A stretch of DNA of 64,000 nt from Turnera subulata (GCA_028386065.3 JAKUCV010001722.1:1-64000), one strand, 5' to 3'. Counted from the first letter of the stretch, positions 1 to 11,518 are shown. Notes: a model not told the origin generated them from the sequence alone. A program made the numbers and translations.

Positions 1-388
1 CTATACACCTTGAGGGAGGTTAGTTCCCTTGGTTGACTCACAAGAAGAGGTGTATATCTTCTTGTGTGAAAAGTCTTGAAGTGAGGTATCTTCAAGCAAG
101 AGAGCTGAAGTTCATGTGACTTGAACTTTCAGGGTTTAGGATTCTTGTGACTAGAATTCCTAGGTTGTAAACGGTTTGTTAAGCACCCGTAAGCTTAACA
201 TAGATAGTGAAATCTTCAAGTGAGACTTGAAGGGCTGGATTAGCCACACTAGTAGAGTGTGTGTGAACCAGGATAAATCGCTTGTGTCCTTCATTCTTTC
301 AATTCCGCACTTCAATTCCTGCTAAGTTTTTAATTTTCGGTCATAAGCTATTCACCCCCCCTCTAGCTTAAGTCTATTGTTCCTAACA
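1..388 (+). mobile_element. 3' end of a SIRE-like copia LTR
   Basis: This fragment ends in CCTAACA at 388 after a C-rich TTCACCCCCCC stretch. It is alignable by eye with the reverse complement of the LTR at 14425-15807: both carry GTGTGTGTGAACCAG, a GTGTCCTTCATTCTTTC block and AATTCCGCA before the terminal CTAACA. It is therefore the terminal quarter of an LTR of the same family, in plus orientation. The rest of the element lies outside the window, so neither a target duplication nor an element type (solo LTR or full) can be checked. Confidence 0.75.
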
Positions 389-1520
389 ATATGCCAATTG
401 AGCATGATTCATTTTGTTATGAGTTTATAACATGATATATGGTTTTGTGGTTTGTGGGGTGAACGCCCGGACTTAAGAATAAAATATTAAATCCACACAA
501 ACCTGAATAATCATAACGTATGGCACACGTACTTTGAGCATAATTGAAAATAACATACTTAAAAAAAATACGAGTGTGGGGCTGTTGACCGGTTGCACCG
601 AGCGGGGGAGAGGGTACCCCTCGGGTCCTGAAATAATAGTGAGTTAAACTCACAGAGACGGCGACGAGGGGATAAGTGGGTACGCCCCTCGATTAGTTCT
701 TTAGTGAGTGTACCCCTCATAGAGCTGGCGCCTTGGGGAATGTCGAGTGCACCCCTTGGTTTCTTTTGTAATATTATTTTATTCATTTGGTGAGAGCACC
801 CCTCACAGAGCTGGCGACTTGGGGATTATCGGGTGTACCCCATGGTTTTATATTATTTATTTCTTGAGGAGAGCACCCCTCCTAGAGCTGTCGGCCACTT
901 GGTTATTAGTGGTTATCTTTTTATCGGAATTTACCCATTCCAGTGTGTATCTATATATGTATATTTATTTGGGCTTCTGCCCTGAGGGTCTGCAGACAGT
1001 ACCGCGCCCGACGCACACAGTAGAGGGCCCTAATAAAACATTCAACCCTAATAACAATAAAGTACAATGATAATAAAGTGATTAAAGATCAGTGTTGGTT
1101 TGAAGTTTGATGATGACTTGTATTGTTCATTGTGACTTGTTTGTGCACTGTGGTTGCTGTTGTCTGATGTCGTTGTACTTGTAGTTGATTTGTATTTGTA
1201 TACACTGGTTTATTTGTTTGCAGTGGGACAGTGGTTGGTCTCACCCCCTCACGTCTTTACATAGGTTAACTGATCGTTGATCCGGAGTGCATATCAGCAA
1301 GTGGCGGTGCTTTTCCACCTCGGGACGGATCCATGGGGTTCATTGCATATGTGTCATCATGTATTATAGTCTTCCGCTGCATACTTATTTCTCTGTATAG
1401 TTTATTGTATAATTGTACATTGATTATGTTGTTTGTATCGTATCCCGGGTAGAAGGGCAATTTGGTCCTTTCATATGTTATAATTTATTAAAATTGATAT
1501 TTTGGGATACGGGCGTTTCA
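389..1520 (+). mobile_element. Distal part of a large gypsy LTR, plus orientation
   Basis: The segment ends in GGGCGTTTCA at 1520. Its reverse complement aligns over about 900 bp with 3875-4830, the terminal part of the minus-strand LTR to the right. Shared blocks include the GGGGCTRTTGACCGGT stretch, repeated CCCCTTGGTT/CACCCCTC motifs, and a CTCACCCCCTCACGTCTTTAC block. It stands in the opposite orientation to its neighbour at 1521-2480, so it is either a second inserted copy or an inverted piece. No gene is present; short ORFs here are chance readings through the repeats. Confidence 0.7.
667..897 (+). repeat. Tandem 70-85 bp subrepeats inside the gypsy LTR
   Basis: Three successive modules each run from a GGCG(A/C)C(T/G)TGGGG start through a GGTGTACCCC-type block to a GAGCACCCCTC...AGAGCT end. 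The spacing is roughly 70-85 bp. The same modules occur in the inverted copy around 4590-4790, so the duplication is part of the LTR family and not a local event. Confidence 0.65.
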
Positions 1521-2071
1521 CAACTCATGACCTCAACAACAGTGACACTTGATGGCATGATTTATTTATAATTATAATGGAATAGAGGACCATGGGTATT
1601 TTATAAATAAAAAGATAATCGAACTTAACCATAAACAAACATGATAGAAATTGGGTCGGTACTTGTTCAAATGAATCGGCCATAGATCACGCCAAGGTCG
1701 ATGGACGAGCCGCTCAAACTACTGCCAAAACATGGCAGAAGAACTTGGCCTCCATCAACACATCAACACAAATTAATCTGGGTAATAGAAACAAGAAAAG
1801 AACGAAGAAGAGAGGAGGAAAGGCAACACGACTTACAGACCGACGGCATGGGAGGCAATGACTACTCCTACGTCGCATCCTCGGGTCCTCGCATCCCGCA
1901 CTTCCTCCAGTCCTCATGGCCTTTAAAAGGAGAAAACGAGAAGAGATGGTGGCCATTTTGGGAAAAAGCAAGAGAAGAAGAGAAATAGGAGTGATGGGAA
2001 AAGTGGGCAGCAGCCGTTCGGGAAAGGAGAGAAAGAAAAAAGAGAAGAGAGAAAGAGAGAGAGAAAAAGAA

Positions 2072-2130
2072 GTTTTTATACCCAAGGGTTAGGGTTAAGA
2101 CTAGCCAAGCCCAAAACGACGTCGTTTTGG
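2072..2130 (-). promoter_or_regulatory. LTR core promoter with 20-bp C-box palindrome
   Basis: On the minus strand a perfect 20-bp palindrome, CCAAAACGACGTCGTTTTGG (2111-2130), with a GACGTC bZIP-type core is followed by telomere-like AACCCTAACCC. Then comes a TATA box, GGGTATAAAAAC (near 2083-2072), and a CT-rich leader. The order palindrome, telo-box, TATA, CT leader is that of a plant Pol II promoter. The same set is kept in the partner LTR at 8256-8313. Confidence 0.6.
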
Positions 2131-2304
2131 TTTCAGGCGCGGTCAACACGCTTACCCATGGTCAAAACACAATATACCTTGAGTTTTATGTACTGGACTT
2201 CCCAAAACTACGTAGTTTAAATCGAAACTACCCTTGTCCATGTGTTTTATATCCAAATACAAATAAAATTAAATTTTAATCCTGAAATAATGATTAGTTT
2301 TCAC

Positions 2305-2352
<48 letters not shown>
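2305..2352. repeat. (AAT)n microsatellite
   Basis: About 16 uninterrupted ATA/AAT units in the gypsy 3' LTR. The partner LTR holds a shorter run at 8498-8532, so the tract has changed length since the two LTRs were identical. Confidence 0.95.
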
Positions 2353-2353
<1 letters not shown>

Positions 2354-2481
2354 CAAGAAAATAAAATATTTTCTTTGACCATGAATACCCAGAAATTCCG
2401 CGAGGGTAAAATTTGAAATTAAATTCCAAATATTCCTAAAATTACATAGAAACTAATAACCGAAAATCTGGGGCGTTACAG

Positions 2482-2495
2482 TTCTACCCCACTTA
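2482..2495 (-). other. Polypurine tract of the gypsy element
   Basis: Minus strand AAGTGGGGTAGAA directly precedes the LTR start TGTAACGCC. It follows a GGACGAAATTTTG block of the kind seen at the 3' end of Tekay/Del-type elements. This is the expected plus-strand primer site and sets the element's orientation. Confidence 0.6.
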
Positions 2496-3860
2496 ACAAA
2501 ATTTCGTCCTCAAAATTTACATAACAAGTCAAGCAAAAAAAGTGCTTAACTGACACAAACGAGAATTATCCGATATCACGGTATCGTCGGCCACACTACA
2601 AAGTAGAACCATCACGTCCATCAATCACATTTCCAAGCAAGAAATCTAATATACCAAGTCGATCATCGACTTTAGCCAAACATGATCCATAGAGTACAGG
2701 ATCAAAACACTAACCCAAGAGTCTCATCCAATCATCATCACCATTGATAATACTAGAATCTACAAACCATTTCATTTATTATCACTCAACAAAATATTTC
2801 CAACCTTTTATTCCTTTAAGCATATCCTCAGATAATATAACCCAAAATTGTTACCTAAGTAACAAGATCATCACTCCCATTGTGAATACCTCAAGACCAA
2901 AAACCCATAATCTATTTCATGTTCCGAATCTCAAAGTATTTCCTCTATCACAAACCAATTCAACCAAAATCATACCTGATCATACTTTAGGCACTAGAAC
3001 CCGAACATTACCGAAATATCACAATTATAATTTTATACCTTGAATTCCTCAAAACCCAAAAACTTTTCCTAACTCATACTCATGAATGTATTCCTCGAGC
3101 CACTCTTAGCACGAACACCAAAGTTCTTTTAATAAAGAACTTAAAACAACACTGTATCTCTCATCCCATAATTAACTAACTGCCAATTAAATCACCACAC
3201 CCGAGATCTCCTCAAAATCAAACCTCAATGTAAGCATACTTCCTGCATCCTCATACAGCACATGAACTATACCCTCAACAAAGATTCATGCCCAAAATTT
3301 TTTAGTCACCATCTCCATTAATATCTCAAATCTCAATAAAGTTAAATACCTCAAGTATCATTAAAAGATATTTCCCAAATACACCATTAGACCAACCTCG
3401 AATTAATTCCAAAAAGTTATCAGCTCGAACTTCGAACAAGGTTAAATCCATATTGTAATTTCCCAAGCCAATTCAAATTCTCGAGCTCAACAAATCAGAC
3501 CACAAATAACATGATCACCAAGATTTCAAAAATCATATCCACCAGCATCATATCAAATCATCTCTTGATAGATGTAACAACCAAAAGCAAAGACTCACGA
3601 GTCTACACCGACCCTAACAAAACAGTGGATATTCCACAACACAAATCTTGCAACAACCTCAGCTGTAAAGGTAAGCATGTCATTTCAACAACAATACCGG
3701 GTCACTCCGACCCTCAGTAGGTGTATGTCCTCAACCGGATCCATAGCAATACTGACTATATGCATGCATAAGACATTGCAACAGACGACTAATAAAAGAA
3801 GCAGACCTATGCACATACGAGCACAAAACGCATCCACACATCCCAAAGGATCTACAGCCT
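2496..3860 (-). other. Non-coding interior of a gypsy-derived (LARD-like) element
   Basis: About 1.36 kb between the purine tract and the primer-binding site. Neither strand has an ORF above ~100 codons, and I recognise no gag, protease, RT or integrase motif. The base composition is A/C-rich on the plus strand. With ~3.2-kb LTRs on a coding-less interior, this fits a large retrotransposon derivative (LARD) moved by proteins from another element. An ancient deletion of gag-pol is the alternative. Confidence 0.5.
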
Positions 3861-3874
3861 GCTCTGCTACCAAC
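3861..3874 (-). other. Primer-binding site, initiator Met tRNA type
   Basis: On the minus strand the LTR end ...GGGTGTTTCA is followed at once by GTTGGTAGCAGAGC, close to the usual plant TGGTATCAGAGC complement of tRNA-iMet. This marks the 5' end of the minus-strand gypsy interior. Confidence 0.6.
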
Positions 3875-5498
3875 TGAAACACCCGAGTCCCATTTTTTTA
3901 ATATAAACTATAAATTAAATATAAAATGACCAAATTGCCCTTATCATTTTCGGGACACGAAAAATCATCAACTAAAACACCGTATCCCAAATTATCCATT
4001 AAATTAATTATATCATGTGAAGTGACCCAAATGCCCTTCTGCCTGGAATACGATAAAAATTGCATAATCATGATACAATTATACAATAAGTTATACAAGG
4101 AAAACAAGTACGCAGCGAAAAACTAACAAGCCAAGTATACATGTATGACATGAACCCTATAGATCCGACACGGCAAGAGGAAAACACCGCCACCTGCTGA
4201 TATGCACCACTGCTCAGGGAACAGTTAACCTGTAAAAGACGTGAGGGGGTGAGACCAACCACTGTCTCATCGAAAACAAATAAACCAGGATATACACATG
4301 TACAAGTCAACCACGAATATACTGGTACATGGCAATAAAAATCACAGTGCACAAGAAACTCATAATCAGTGCACATCACAAGTCATCAACAGACATTTAT
4401 CTCATGATCTTACTATGAGTATGATCCTTAAGATTTAATAGAGTTGTATATTTTATTATTAGGGCCCACTACTGTGTGCGTCGGGCGCGGTAGCGACTGA
4501 TCAGTCCAATGATCAAACCCAAAATACTAACGCATCGGAAGGGGTAAGTTCTGTAATAAAAACTAACCACTAAAACATCTCAAGTGGCTGACGGCTCTCT
4601 GAGGGGTGCACTCAGTACATACCAAGACCAGGTATAAATAACCAAGGGGTACACCCACCTTCCCCAAGGCGGCGCCTCTCTGAGGGATGCTCTCAGTAAC
4701 TAAACTAACCAAGGGGCGCATCCGTCTAATCCCCAAGGCACCGTCTCTATAATCTTTTTTTTTTATCCAACACAACTCCCAAGGGGTACCCTCTCTCCCG
4801 CTCGATGCTACCGGTCAATAGCCCCACAGTAGAAAATACTTATCTTCTAATTTACCAACTCAGTAAGTTGTTAGTGCATTATGAATATAGTAGTTGTAGG
4901 CTCTTTTCTAATAGTACTTCTCAAGTACTCAAAATATGATGACAAACATAATAGATACCATATCATAGCACAACCATCGTGTGATCACCAAGAACATAAA
5001 ATTGCAAACAAGCAGCAAATAGTCGTATAACAGGTGATACACAACCAAGCCAACAACAGGCAGCATCGCAAACACACAAGCACATAAACACGTAGGTCAT
5101 AACATGGCAAACATCTCAACATTTCAGTACACATAATTATACGGTTACCTCATTATTCACCAAGACCGTTAACCCGAGAATCATGGGCAGTAACGGCATA
5201 CCAAGGTTTATGAGTACTCACCTGGAACTTTAAAAAATGTTGGAAGATCAAGCCATCTCCAACCTTGACATTACCGGGTTCCTAAAATTATAACCCAAGC
5301 ACAATCACATACACAAATCTACAAAAGATGATATGCATGCATGGTATGCACTAGTTAATTAAATTTCCTGATAATATCCGTTAACCTCACGTGTTATATA
5401 AAGGATTATAAGACCCAACTCAAAATAATCAATTTATAAATCACGATGTTAAAATCTGGAAACTCGTTTGAAAATTAGAAAATTCGTTTAGAAACTAA

Positions 5499-7081
5499 GG
5501 GTGTGTTTAGAAACTTGTTTCCAAAACAACTTTTCAATTTTCAAGCTTTTTAAAAATCAAAAACCTGTTTGGATGAATGAAAATCACGCCATTCGGAAAA
5601 AGGAGTTGTGAGAAAAGAGTCCTTTAAAAACCAAAAACTGAAAAGCACAAAAAGTTGTTTTGGTACTTCTCTCAAAACACGCGGTGGCACGGTCGTAGAT
5701 ATGTAGAAAATCCTGATTTCATTAATGGCATATATGTAAATATAAATCATTTTAGAAACCCCTTTGATAACCCTCTAAAGCATCGCTAATACGCTATCAT
5801 CTCAGAGAAGATTGCCTCTCTGGTGAAAGGAGCCATGTGAGGAGTTCTACTGGCCTCTGATCTCATCGTGGACGCCGTGGCCGACGAGCTCTCACTGCCA
5901 TTGCTGCTCCCGCCGGTGCCACTGCTCCTGCCCCTGAAGAGAAGAAAGAGGAACCAAAAGAAGAGAAGGATGACGATATGGGGAGATTCAACTTGTTTGA
6001 TTAGGTTCTTTTTTTATTACCAAAAGTTTCAGTTTAGTTTTTTTTTTTTTTGGGCAGAATAGCTTGTTTTGACTTTTGATGCGGTAGGATTTTGTATTAC
6101 TAGATGCTCTAATTAATGCGATTGTATTTCTGAACATAATTAACCAATTGAAACATGTTTCATTGCCTATTATTTATGTTCTCTTCACCTCTTTGTTTAA
6201 CGATATTTTCTTCCTTTCTACTATTTCTTTTATTTTGATCAGGCTCCCCTCCTTAACCTGTCATTGTCTGATGATGTAACTTGATAATATCTTTTTGTGT
6301 TGGATAATAATTGATTGTGGTAATTGTGTTGCGTTTGGGTTAAAACCTGGATTTGACTATAGTGCAACCCCACTGTTCGATGAAATGCCAAAGAGACAAA
6401 TTACGTATAATTGCCTGAACTTTTTCAAAATGTGCATGGCATGATAAATGTAGGATAGTGGGTTGAGCTTTTACATCCTTCTTGCACTTAGTATGTAGAT
6501 CTATAACATTTGGTGATAGATGAACAAATTCATTGTCCCTTGTAGTACTTTGTAAGAGCCCTGATACAAGGTGTTCAATTTACATTTTGCCGAAAGATAT
6601 ATAATCAACTGAATGATCATTTTTGTTGTTGTTGTACTATTTGGTTTGACTTTTACTTGAACCATGAACTGTAAAAATTCTACTATAATAGCACATGCCA
6701 AACTTGGAAGCTTGAATATGGTTTGATTCTGATGGGATCTTTAGAAAATTATACACCAAATAAATTTTATTCAAAATTAATTTATTAATAAATTATGTGA
6801 TGGTGATTTTACTGTAAAACTCTCATATATAATCTAAATATTTTATTAATTAATTTATTTTATTAATATAATAAGTTTATAATTTTTAATGTTTAAAAAT
6901 AGTTTTTACATTTATTTCTGCCAAACAGGTTTCTTATTTTTAATTCTTTAAGAATTATTTTAAAGTACAAAACATCCAAACGAATTTTCAGTGTTTAAAA
7001 ACTCTCAAAACACTTTTCTGTTCTTAATCTTCAAAACAGTTCTTAACAACTAAAAACACAAAACAGTTCCCAAACGTACCC
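5499..7081. mobile_element. PIF/Harbinger-type non-autonomous element carrying a gene fragment
   Basis: The ends are imperfect inverted repeats: GGGTGTGTTTAGAAAC at 5499 and the complement of GTTCCCAAACGTACCC ending at 7081. Flanks are a 3-bp TAA duplication (5496-5498 and 7082-7084), the signature target of PIF/Harbinger elements. Homology inside the ends extends further (CAAAACA and AAACACTTTTC-type blocks). No transposase is visible. The interior (about 5760-6200) contains a processed-looking fragment of a ribosomal P1 gene, so this is a Pack-type capture; the remainder is AT-rich and non-coding. Confidence 0.65.
5790..6004 (+). pseudogene. 60S acidic ribosomal protein P1 gene fragment
   Basis: P1 is a stalk protein of the large ribosomal subunit that recruits GTPase translation factors. 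Seen here: a SEKIASLVK-like segment from 5802 (the P1 helical region), a shifted-frame YWP near 5850, a DLI remnant, then an AAPAGAT-type hinge. The family's acidic tail follows (EEKKEEPKEEKDDDMG...LFD, stop at 6002-6004). The N-terminal ~25 residues and part of the middle are missing, and at least two frameshifts plus a TGA after LVKGAM break the frame. A T-rich 3' UTR-like stretch follows. It lies inside the Harbinger-type element and cannot encode a working protein. Confidence 0.6.
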
Positions 7082-8255
7082 TAAAGTTTCATGGTGTGAA
7101 ACCTCATGGCAAGTCTAACTAACTGGCATAAAACTTTTAATCATAATTATGCGTTGAAGTTTAAATCCACTGAGACTGACAACTCACATCTAGGGTAAAT
7201 TAGTTACTAGCTGTCAATATTATTTTTTTGGCACAAAAAATGCGCATAAATTTAAGATGGTTGATGAAAAGAAATTTAAAAATCATACTGGACCATGTGA
7301 AGCGCAATAGAAAAGACCTGATACTTACCTCTCCTAACTTTGTGAAAGGATGCAATAACAATGTTAATATAAATCTCCAAGAGTTAGCATTTAAGCATCA
7401 GCCATCAATCTACGTGTACCCTTACCAGAACAGACACATATATATAGAAATCAAACTAAAAGGACCACATGTTGGCTTACATTAAGACAATCCAAATGCT
7501 AAGTATGTCATTAGCTTAGTATAGCCTGAATATAAAATTAATGATTCATTAAAATGAATGATAGAACTCGCATGCTTAACTAGACGGGTAGCAATACATG
7601 TAAATGTTTCAACTCCAGGATTTAGTATCCAAGAACCAAACTAAAATGTGTAGTCCACGTGTTCTATGAAACTATAACATACACATGTCTTGTAATAAGT
7701 TACCAACTCATGACCCAAACAACAGTAACGCTTGATAGCAAGATTTATTTATAATTATATTGGAATAAAGGACCATGGGTATTTTATAAATAAAAAGATA
7801 ATCGAACTCAACCATAAACAAACATGAAAGAAATTGGGTCGATACCTGTTCAATTGAATCGGCCATAGACCACGCCAAGGTCGATGGATGACCCGCTCAA
7901 ACTACTGCCAAAACATGGAAGAAGAACTTGGCCTCCATCAACACAACAACCAAAATTAATCCGGGTAATAGAAACAAGAAAAGAACGAAAAAAAGAGGAG
8001 GAAAGGTGATGCGACTTACAAACCGACGGCATGGGAGGCAATTACTACTCCGACGTCGCATCCTTGGGTCCTCGCATCCCGCACTGCCTCCAGTCCTCAT
8101 GGCCTTTCGAAGGAGAAAAGGAGAAGAGATGGTGGGCATTTTGGGAAAAAGCAAGAGAAGAATAGAAAGATGAGTGATGGGAAAAGTGGGCATCAGCCGT
8201 TCGGGAAAGGAGAGAAAGGAAAAAGAGAAGAGAGAGAGAGAGAAAAAAAAGGATG

Positions 8256-8313
8256 TTTTTATACCCTAGGGTTAGGGTTTAGACCAGCCGAGCCCAAAAC
8301 GACGTCGTTTTGG
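8256..8313 (-). promoter_or_regulatory. LTR core promoter with conserved C-box palindrome (5' LTR copy)
   Basis: This copy has the same order as at 2072-2130: 20-bp palindrome (8294-8313), telomere-like repeats, TATA (GGTATAAAAAC, 8266-8256), CT-rich leader. The palindrome is unchanged although surrounding LTR sequence has diverged. Confidence 0.6.
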
Positions 8314-8497
8314 TTTCAGGCACGGTCAACATGCTTACCCTTGGTCAAAACGCAATATACCTTGAGTTTTATGTTCTGGACTTCCCAAAACTACGTAGTT
8401 TAAATCAAAACTACCCTTGTCCATGTGTTTTATATCCAAACACAAATAAAATTAAATTTTGATCCTGAAATAATGATTAATTTTCACATAAATATAA

Positions 8498-8531
<34 letters not shown>

Positions 8532-8532
8532 T
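8498..8532. repeat. (AAT)n microsatellite in the 5' LTR
   Basis: About 11 AAT units, the shorter allele of the tract at 2305-2352 in the partner LTR. Confidence 0.9.
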
Positions 8533-8662
8533 TACCAATAAAATAAAATATTTTCTTTGACCATAAATATCCTGAAATTCCTTGAGGGCAAAAATGGAAA
8601 TTAAATTCCAAAAATTCCAAAAATTACATAGAAACTAATAACCGAAAATCCGTGGCATTACA

Positions 8663-9076
8663 ATCGATGTTTTGATGCTGCAAATCATTTTAAGTGCAAC
8701 GGTCACAAGAACATCGATGTTTGGGATGCCAACATCGATGTTCTAAGCTTTCTGCCATTTTGGAAAGTTGTTTGAAGGCAGGATTGGAAATTGGAACATC
8801 GATATCCTTAGCTCAAAAATCATTTTTATGATTGAAACGATGCTATTTGATGCCTGAGTAAAATTGATTTTGTTTTGAGCCAATAACTTATAAGAATTGA
8901 GTGTTTAACCTTGTACAATTTAAGTTCCTAACTCTTCTTGCTCTTCTTGCTTGTCACTTCAATTCTTATGCACTTTGTTCTTTGATTGATTTCTTTTTGC
9001 TTCAAGTTTGTCATCATTTTGAATTGGTTTGTCAATATCAAAACCTGTATGAGTCAAGGAGGCATTAGTTCTAGCA
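8663..9076 (-). mobile_element. Truncated 3' LTR of the SIRE-like copia element
   Basis: 414 bp collinear with 15393-15807, the start of the complete LTR of the same element. On the minus strand it starts TGCTAGAACTAATGCC (TGTTAG in the intact copy). It is cut at 8663 inside an AACATCGATGTT motif by the gypsy LTR. It retains the palindrome pair at 8710/8731 and one degenerate copy at 8793. With the LTR at 14425-15807 it defines a minus-strand element. Confidence 0.8.
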
Positions 9077-9077
9077 A

Positions 9078-9090
9078 TTTTCCCCTTTTT
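9078..9090 (-). other. Polypurine tract of the SIRE-like element
   Basis: Minus strand AAAAAGGGGAAAAT lies directly before the 3' LTR start, preceded by TTTGTCATTATC. This is the usual copia pattern TGTCAT...AAAAAGGGGGAGA, TG. It supports minus orientation. Confidence 0.75.
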
Positions 9091-9370
9091 GATAATGACA
9101 AACAAATAGGAGTATATGCCAAATTTATGAGATCAAAATGAGGAATTAGTATATGCCAAGTTTTATGGATTTACAATGAGGTTAATTCCCTCTATGTTTT
9201 TCAACCTATGATTCCCCCTAACATGATGCATATACTTCTTTTAATTTAATCTTGCATATACTTCTACTTATCTTCCCCCGTTTGGCATTAGCAAAAAGAA
9301 ATTTGAAAAGATAATGACAAACTATTTATTGAAATTGAAGAGACATAAAAAAATAACATGAGATAAGGGT
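9091..9370 (-). other. 3' untranslated interior of the SIRE-like element
   Basis: 280 bp between the accessory ORF stop and the purine tract. It is AT-rich, with partial repetition of an ATATGCCAA-type block, and has no ORF or RNA gene. Confidence 0.5.
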
Positions 9371-10674
9371 TTAGAAAGAGGGGCTTGAACTCCCATCATC
9401 ATCATCATCATCGAGTTGCTGACCGTCAATGTCTTCTTCTTCTTCCTCTTCTTCATCATCATTAGCAGCTTCTTCTTCATCACCCTCCACATCCATTGGA
9501 TCACCTTCCACATTCTCATCAAAGTTTTCATCATCATCATCATCCTCATCCCCAAAATTGTAGCCATGAAGTGTGGTGTGATATGGTGGAGGCTCATAGT
9601 TGACACGGGCAAAGTAAGACTTAAGGGAGTGACCCTGTCTCTGCACTTCCGTGTCTATCCTCTCAATCGCTTGGTCCATGCCTGTGATGCTCAATTGAAG
9701 GTTGTGGATGGAAGTTGCAATGGAATAAAGTGTGGCTCCAGAGGTTCGGCGGCGAGAAGTGGCTGCTCCGGAACACTCAGCTTGAGCAGTCCTTGGTGCT
9801 TGCTCGGATTTTCCAGTTCTGAATGTGGCGTCACTTATCGGCCAAATCTTTGTGTGGGGAACCTGTCCACCTTCCTGGGTATCAACACCTGCAGAGAACA
9901 AAATACCCAATACCAAGAAAGGATATGGCAGTGGATGCTCGGTGTATGCGGATGCATAGTCTGACATGTGCATAAGCACAATTCGTGCCCAGTTGATTGG
10001 TGCATGGTGAATGATGGCATGAAGCACCTTTACATATTCAATGAACATGACGGTGTGATTTGTGGCTCTTCGCTTAATTATCCGGGTGAGAAGATAGAAC
10101 ATAACTCGGTACTCCGGGTTGATGGAATGGATTGTTGGCCTCCCGGAACTATGACGAACAATAGTCGTGAAGCCGAGCTCATTCAGAAAAAGGGCTTCAT
10201 GGGTTGTGAGCCATTGATCACCTCCATAGGGTGCAATATCCTCTCCTTGAAATGGTAACCCAGCAAGCGTCCCGAATTCCTCCAGAGTCAGTGTGATGGA
10301 TACTCCATTCACAGGAGCAGATAAGACATCACCATCTCGGCGGAGAGTGGAGTAGAAGGCTCGGATGAAGTCTGCACTGTATTGAGGGCGCGTTTTGGTC
10401 ACAAACCCCCACAATCCCGATGCTCGAATATGTGCTTCAAGCTATGTGTACTTTTTCTCTTACGGGTAACCCACCGGAAGATACCGAGGATTTTTGCAAT
10501 TGAGCGCTTGGAGTAGAGAGACTGGTACTTGTTGAGCTCGATTCTTGAAGAGAACCAAACAGATGTGCCTTCCACAGCAAATTGAGGAGCTGAGCTTGAA
10601 GAGCCTTCTCTTTTCTTGGGTTGTTTCTCCTTCTCGGGAGATTTGCCCTTGGAAGACTTCTTCCCACCTGTCAT
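9371..10674 (-). pseudogene. Accessory (env-position) ORF of SIRE-like copia element, PF20167-like
   Basis: The ORF lies between the gag side and the 3' LTR, where SIRE elements carry their envelope-position ORF. The start MTGGKKSSKGKSPEKEK (ATG at 10674) gives a basic, Ser-rich N-terminus. A frameshift near 10430 separates about 85 codons from the main 347-residue frame (10414-9371). The main frame has the features of the putative plant transposon protein domain (PF20167): an RPQYSADFIRAFYSTL segment, LTLEEFGTLAGLP, then HAIIHHAPINWARIVLMHM and PYPFLVLGILF. A short coiled-coil-like stretch and a C-terminal tail dominated by Asp/Glu follow. Function is unknown. A TATA box and palindrome array stand upstream (10766-11020). 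No membrane segment is seen in the C-terminus. Confidence 0.65.
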
Positions 10675-10765
10675 GCTTGAAGAAAATAAGTAGAAGAATG
10701 GATTTGAGAGTAAGACTAGTATGAGTGAACAATAGAGAGTGTGTAAATAAGAGAAGGAGGCATTC

Positions 10766-11020
10766 ATTTATATAGGGGACCCAAAATAGAGCTGTTGGAG
10801 TGTTGAGATCAGCCTCCAACGGCTATTTTTTTTGAAAATTAACGGCTAAACATCGATGTTTGGTCAGGCAACATTGATGTTGTGCTCTCCAACGGCTATA
10901 ATTTTTCAAAAATAACGGCTAAACATCAATGTTTGGTCAGGCAACATCAATGTTTTCTGCCTTCTGGAATAAAATTCCAACGGATGGAACATCGATGTTG
11001 TCATTGCAAACATCGATGTT
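10766..11020 (-). promoter_or_regulatory. Internal promoter of the SIRE accessory ORF
   Basis: Minus strand TATATAAAT (10774-10766) sits 92 bp before the ATG at 10674, with a CT-rich leader between. Upstream stand three pairs of AACATCGATGTT or one-base variants, starting at 10849/10870, 10922/10943 and 10988/11009; each pair is spaced 21 bp start to start. On the minus strand the TATA-proximal palindrome is followed by TAGCCGTTA, matching CAGCCGTTA at the same place in the LTR (15075 region). The layout copies that of the LTR promoter. Confidence 0.65.
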
Positions 11021-11023
11021 TAA

Positions 11024-11518
<495 letters not shown>

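Larger units (their letters stand above)
1521..2480 (-). mobile_element. 3' LTR (start portion) of a minus-strand gypsy element
   Basis: Read on the minus strand, the LTR starts TGTAACGCCCC at 2480, typical of chromovirus/Tekay-type gypsy LTRs. A purine tract lies immediately upstream on the minus strand (2482-2495). The ~960 bp are nearly collinear with 7703-8662, the start portion of the partner 5' LTR, with scattered substitutions and a different (AAT)n length. The LTR is cut at about 1521, where a plus-oriented LTR end abuts. No real gene is present. The CT-rich minus-strand leader downstream of the TATA box gives spurious serine/leucine-rich ORFs. Confidence 0.7.
3875..8662 (-). mobile_element. 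5' LTR of the minus-strand gypsy element, interrupted
   Basis: The LTR reads TGTAATGCC at 8662 to ...TTTCA at 3875 on the minus strand. It contains a Harbinger-type insertion at 5499-7081; without that and its 3-bp duplication the LTR is about 3.2 kb. The start portion (7703-8662) matches 1521-2480, and the terminal portion (3875-4830) matches the inverted copy at 590-1520. 4831-5495 and 7085-7700 hold no recognisable gene. The right end abuts a SIRE LTR fragment at 8663, suggesting insertion into, or deletion of, that older LTR. Confidence 0.65.

Noticed and set aside
1701..2149. Ser/Leu/Phe-rich and Lys/Arg-rich ORFs in the gypsy LTRs (also 7850-8403)
   Set aside because: They follow from the CT-rich leader and differ in length and frame between the two LTR copies.
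1..9076. 1-388 and 8663-9076 as the two LTRs of one copia element
   Set aside because: They are in opposite orientation and represent opposite ends of the LTR; the true partner of 8663-9076 is 14425-15807.
9322..9964. ORFs of 96 and 182 residues over the Asp/Glu-rich tail in other frames
   Set aside because: They are readings of the GAT/GAA-rich tract in shifted or opposite frames (Met- or Phe/Ile-rich); the 347-residue minus frame carries the domain pattern.
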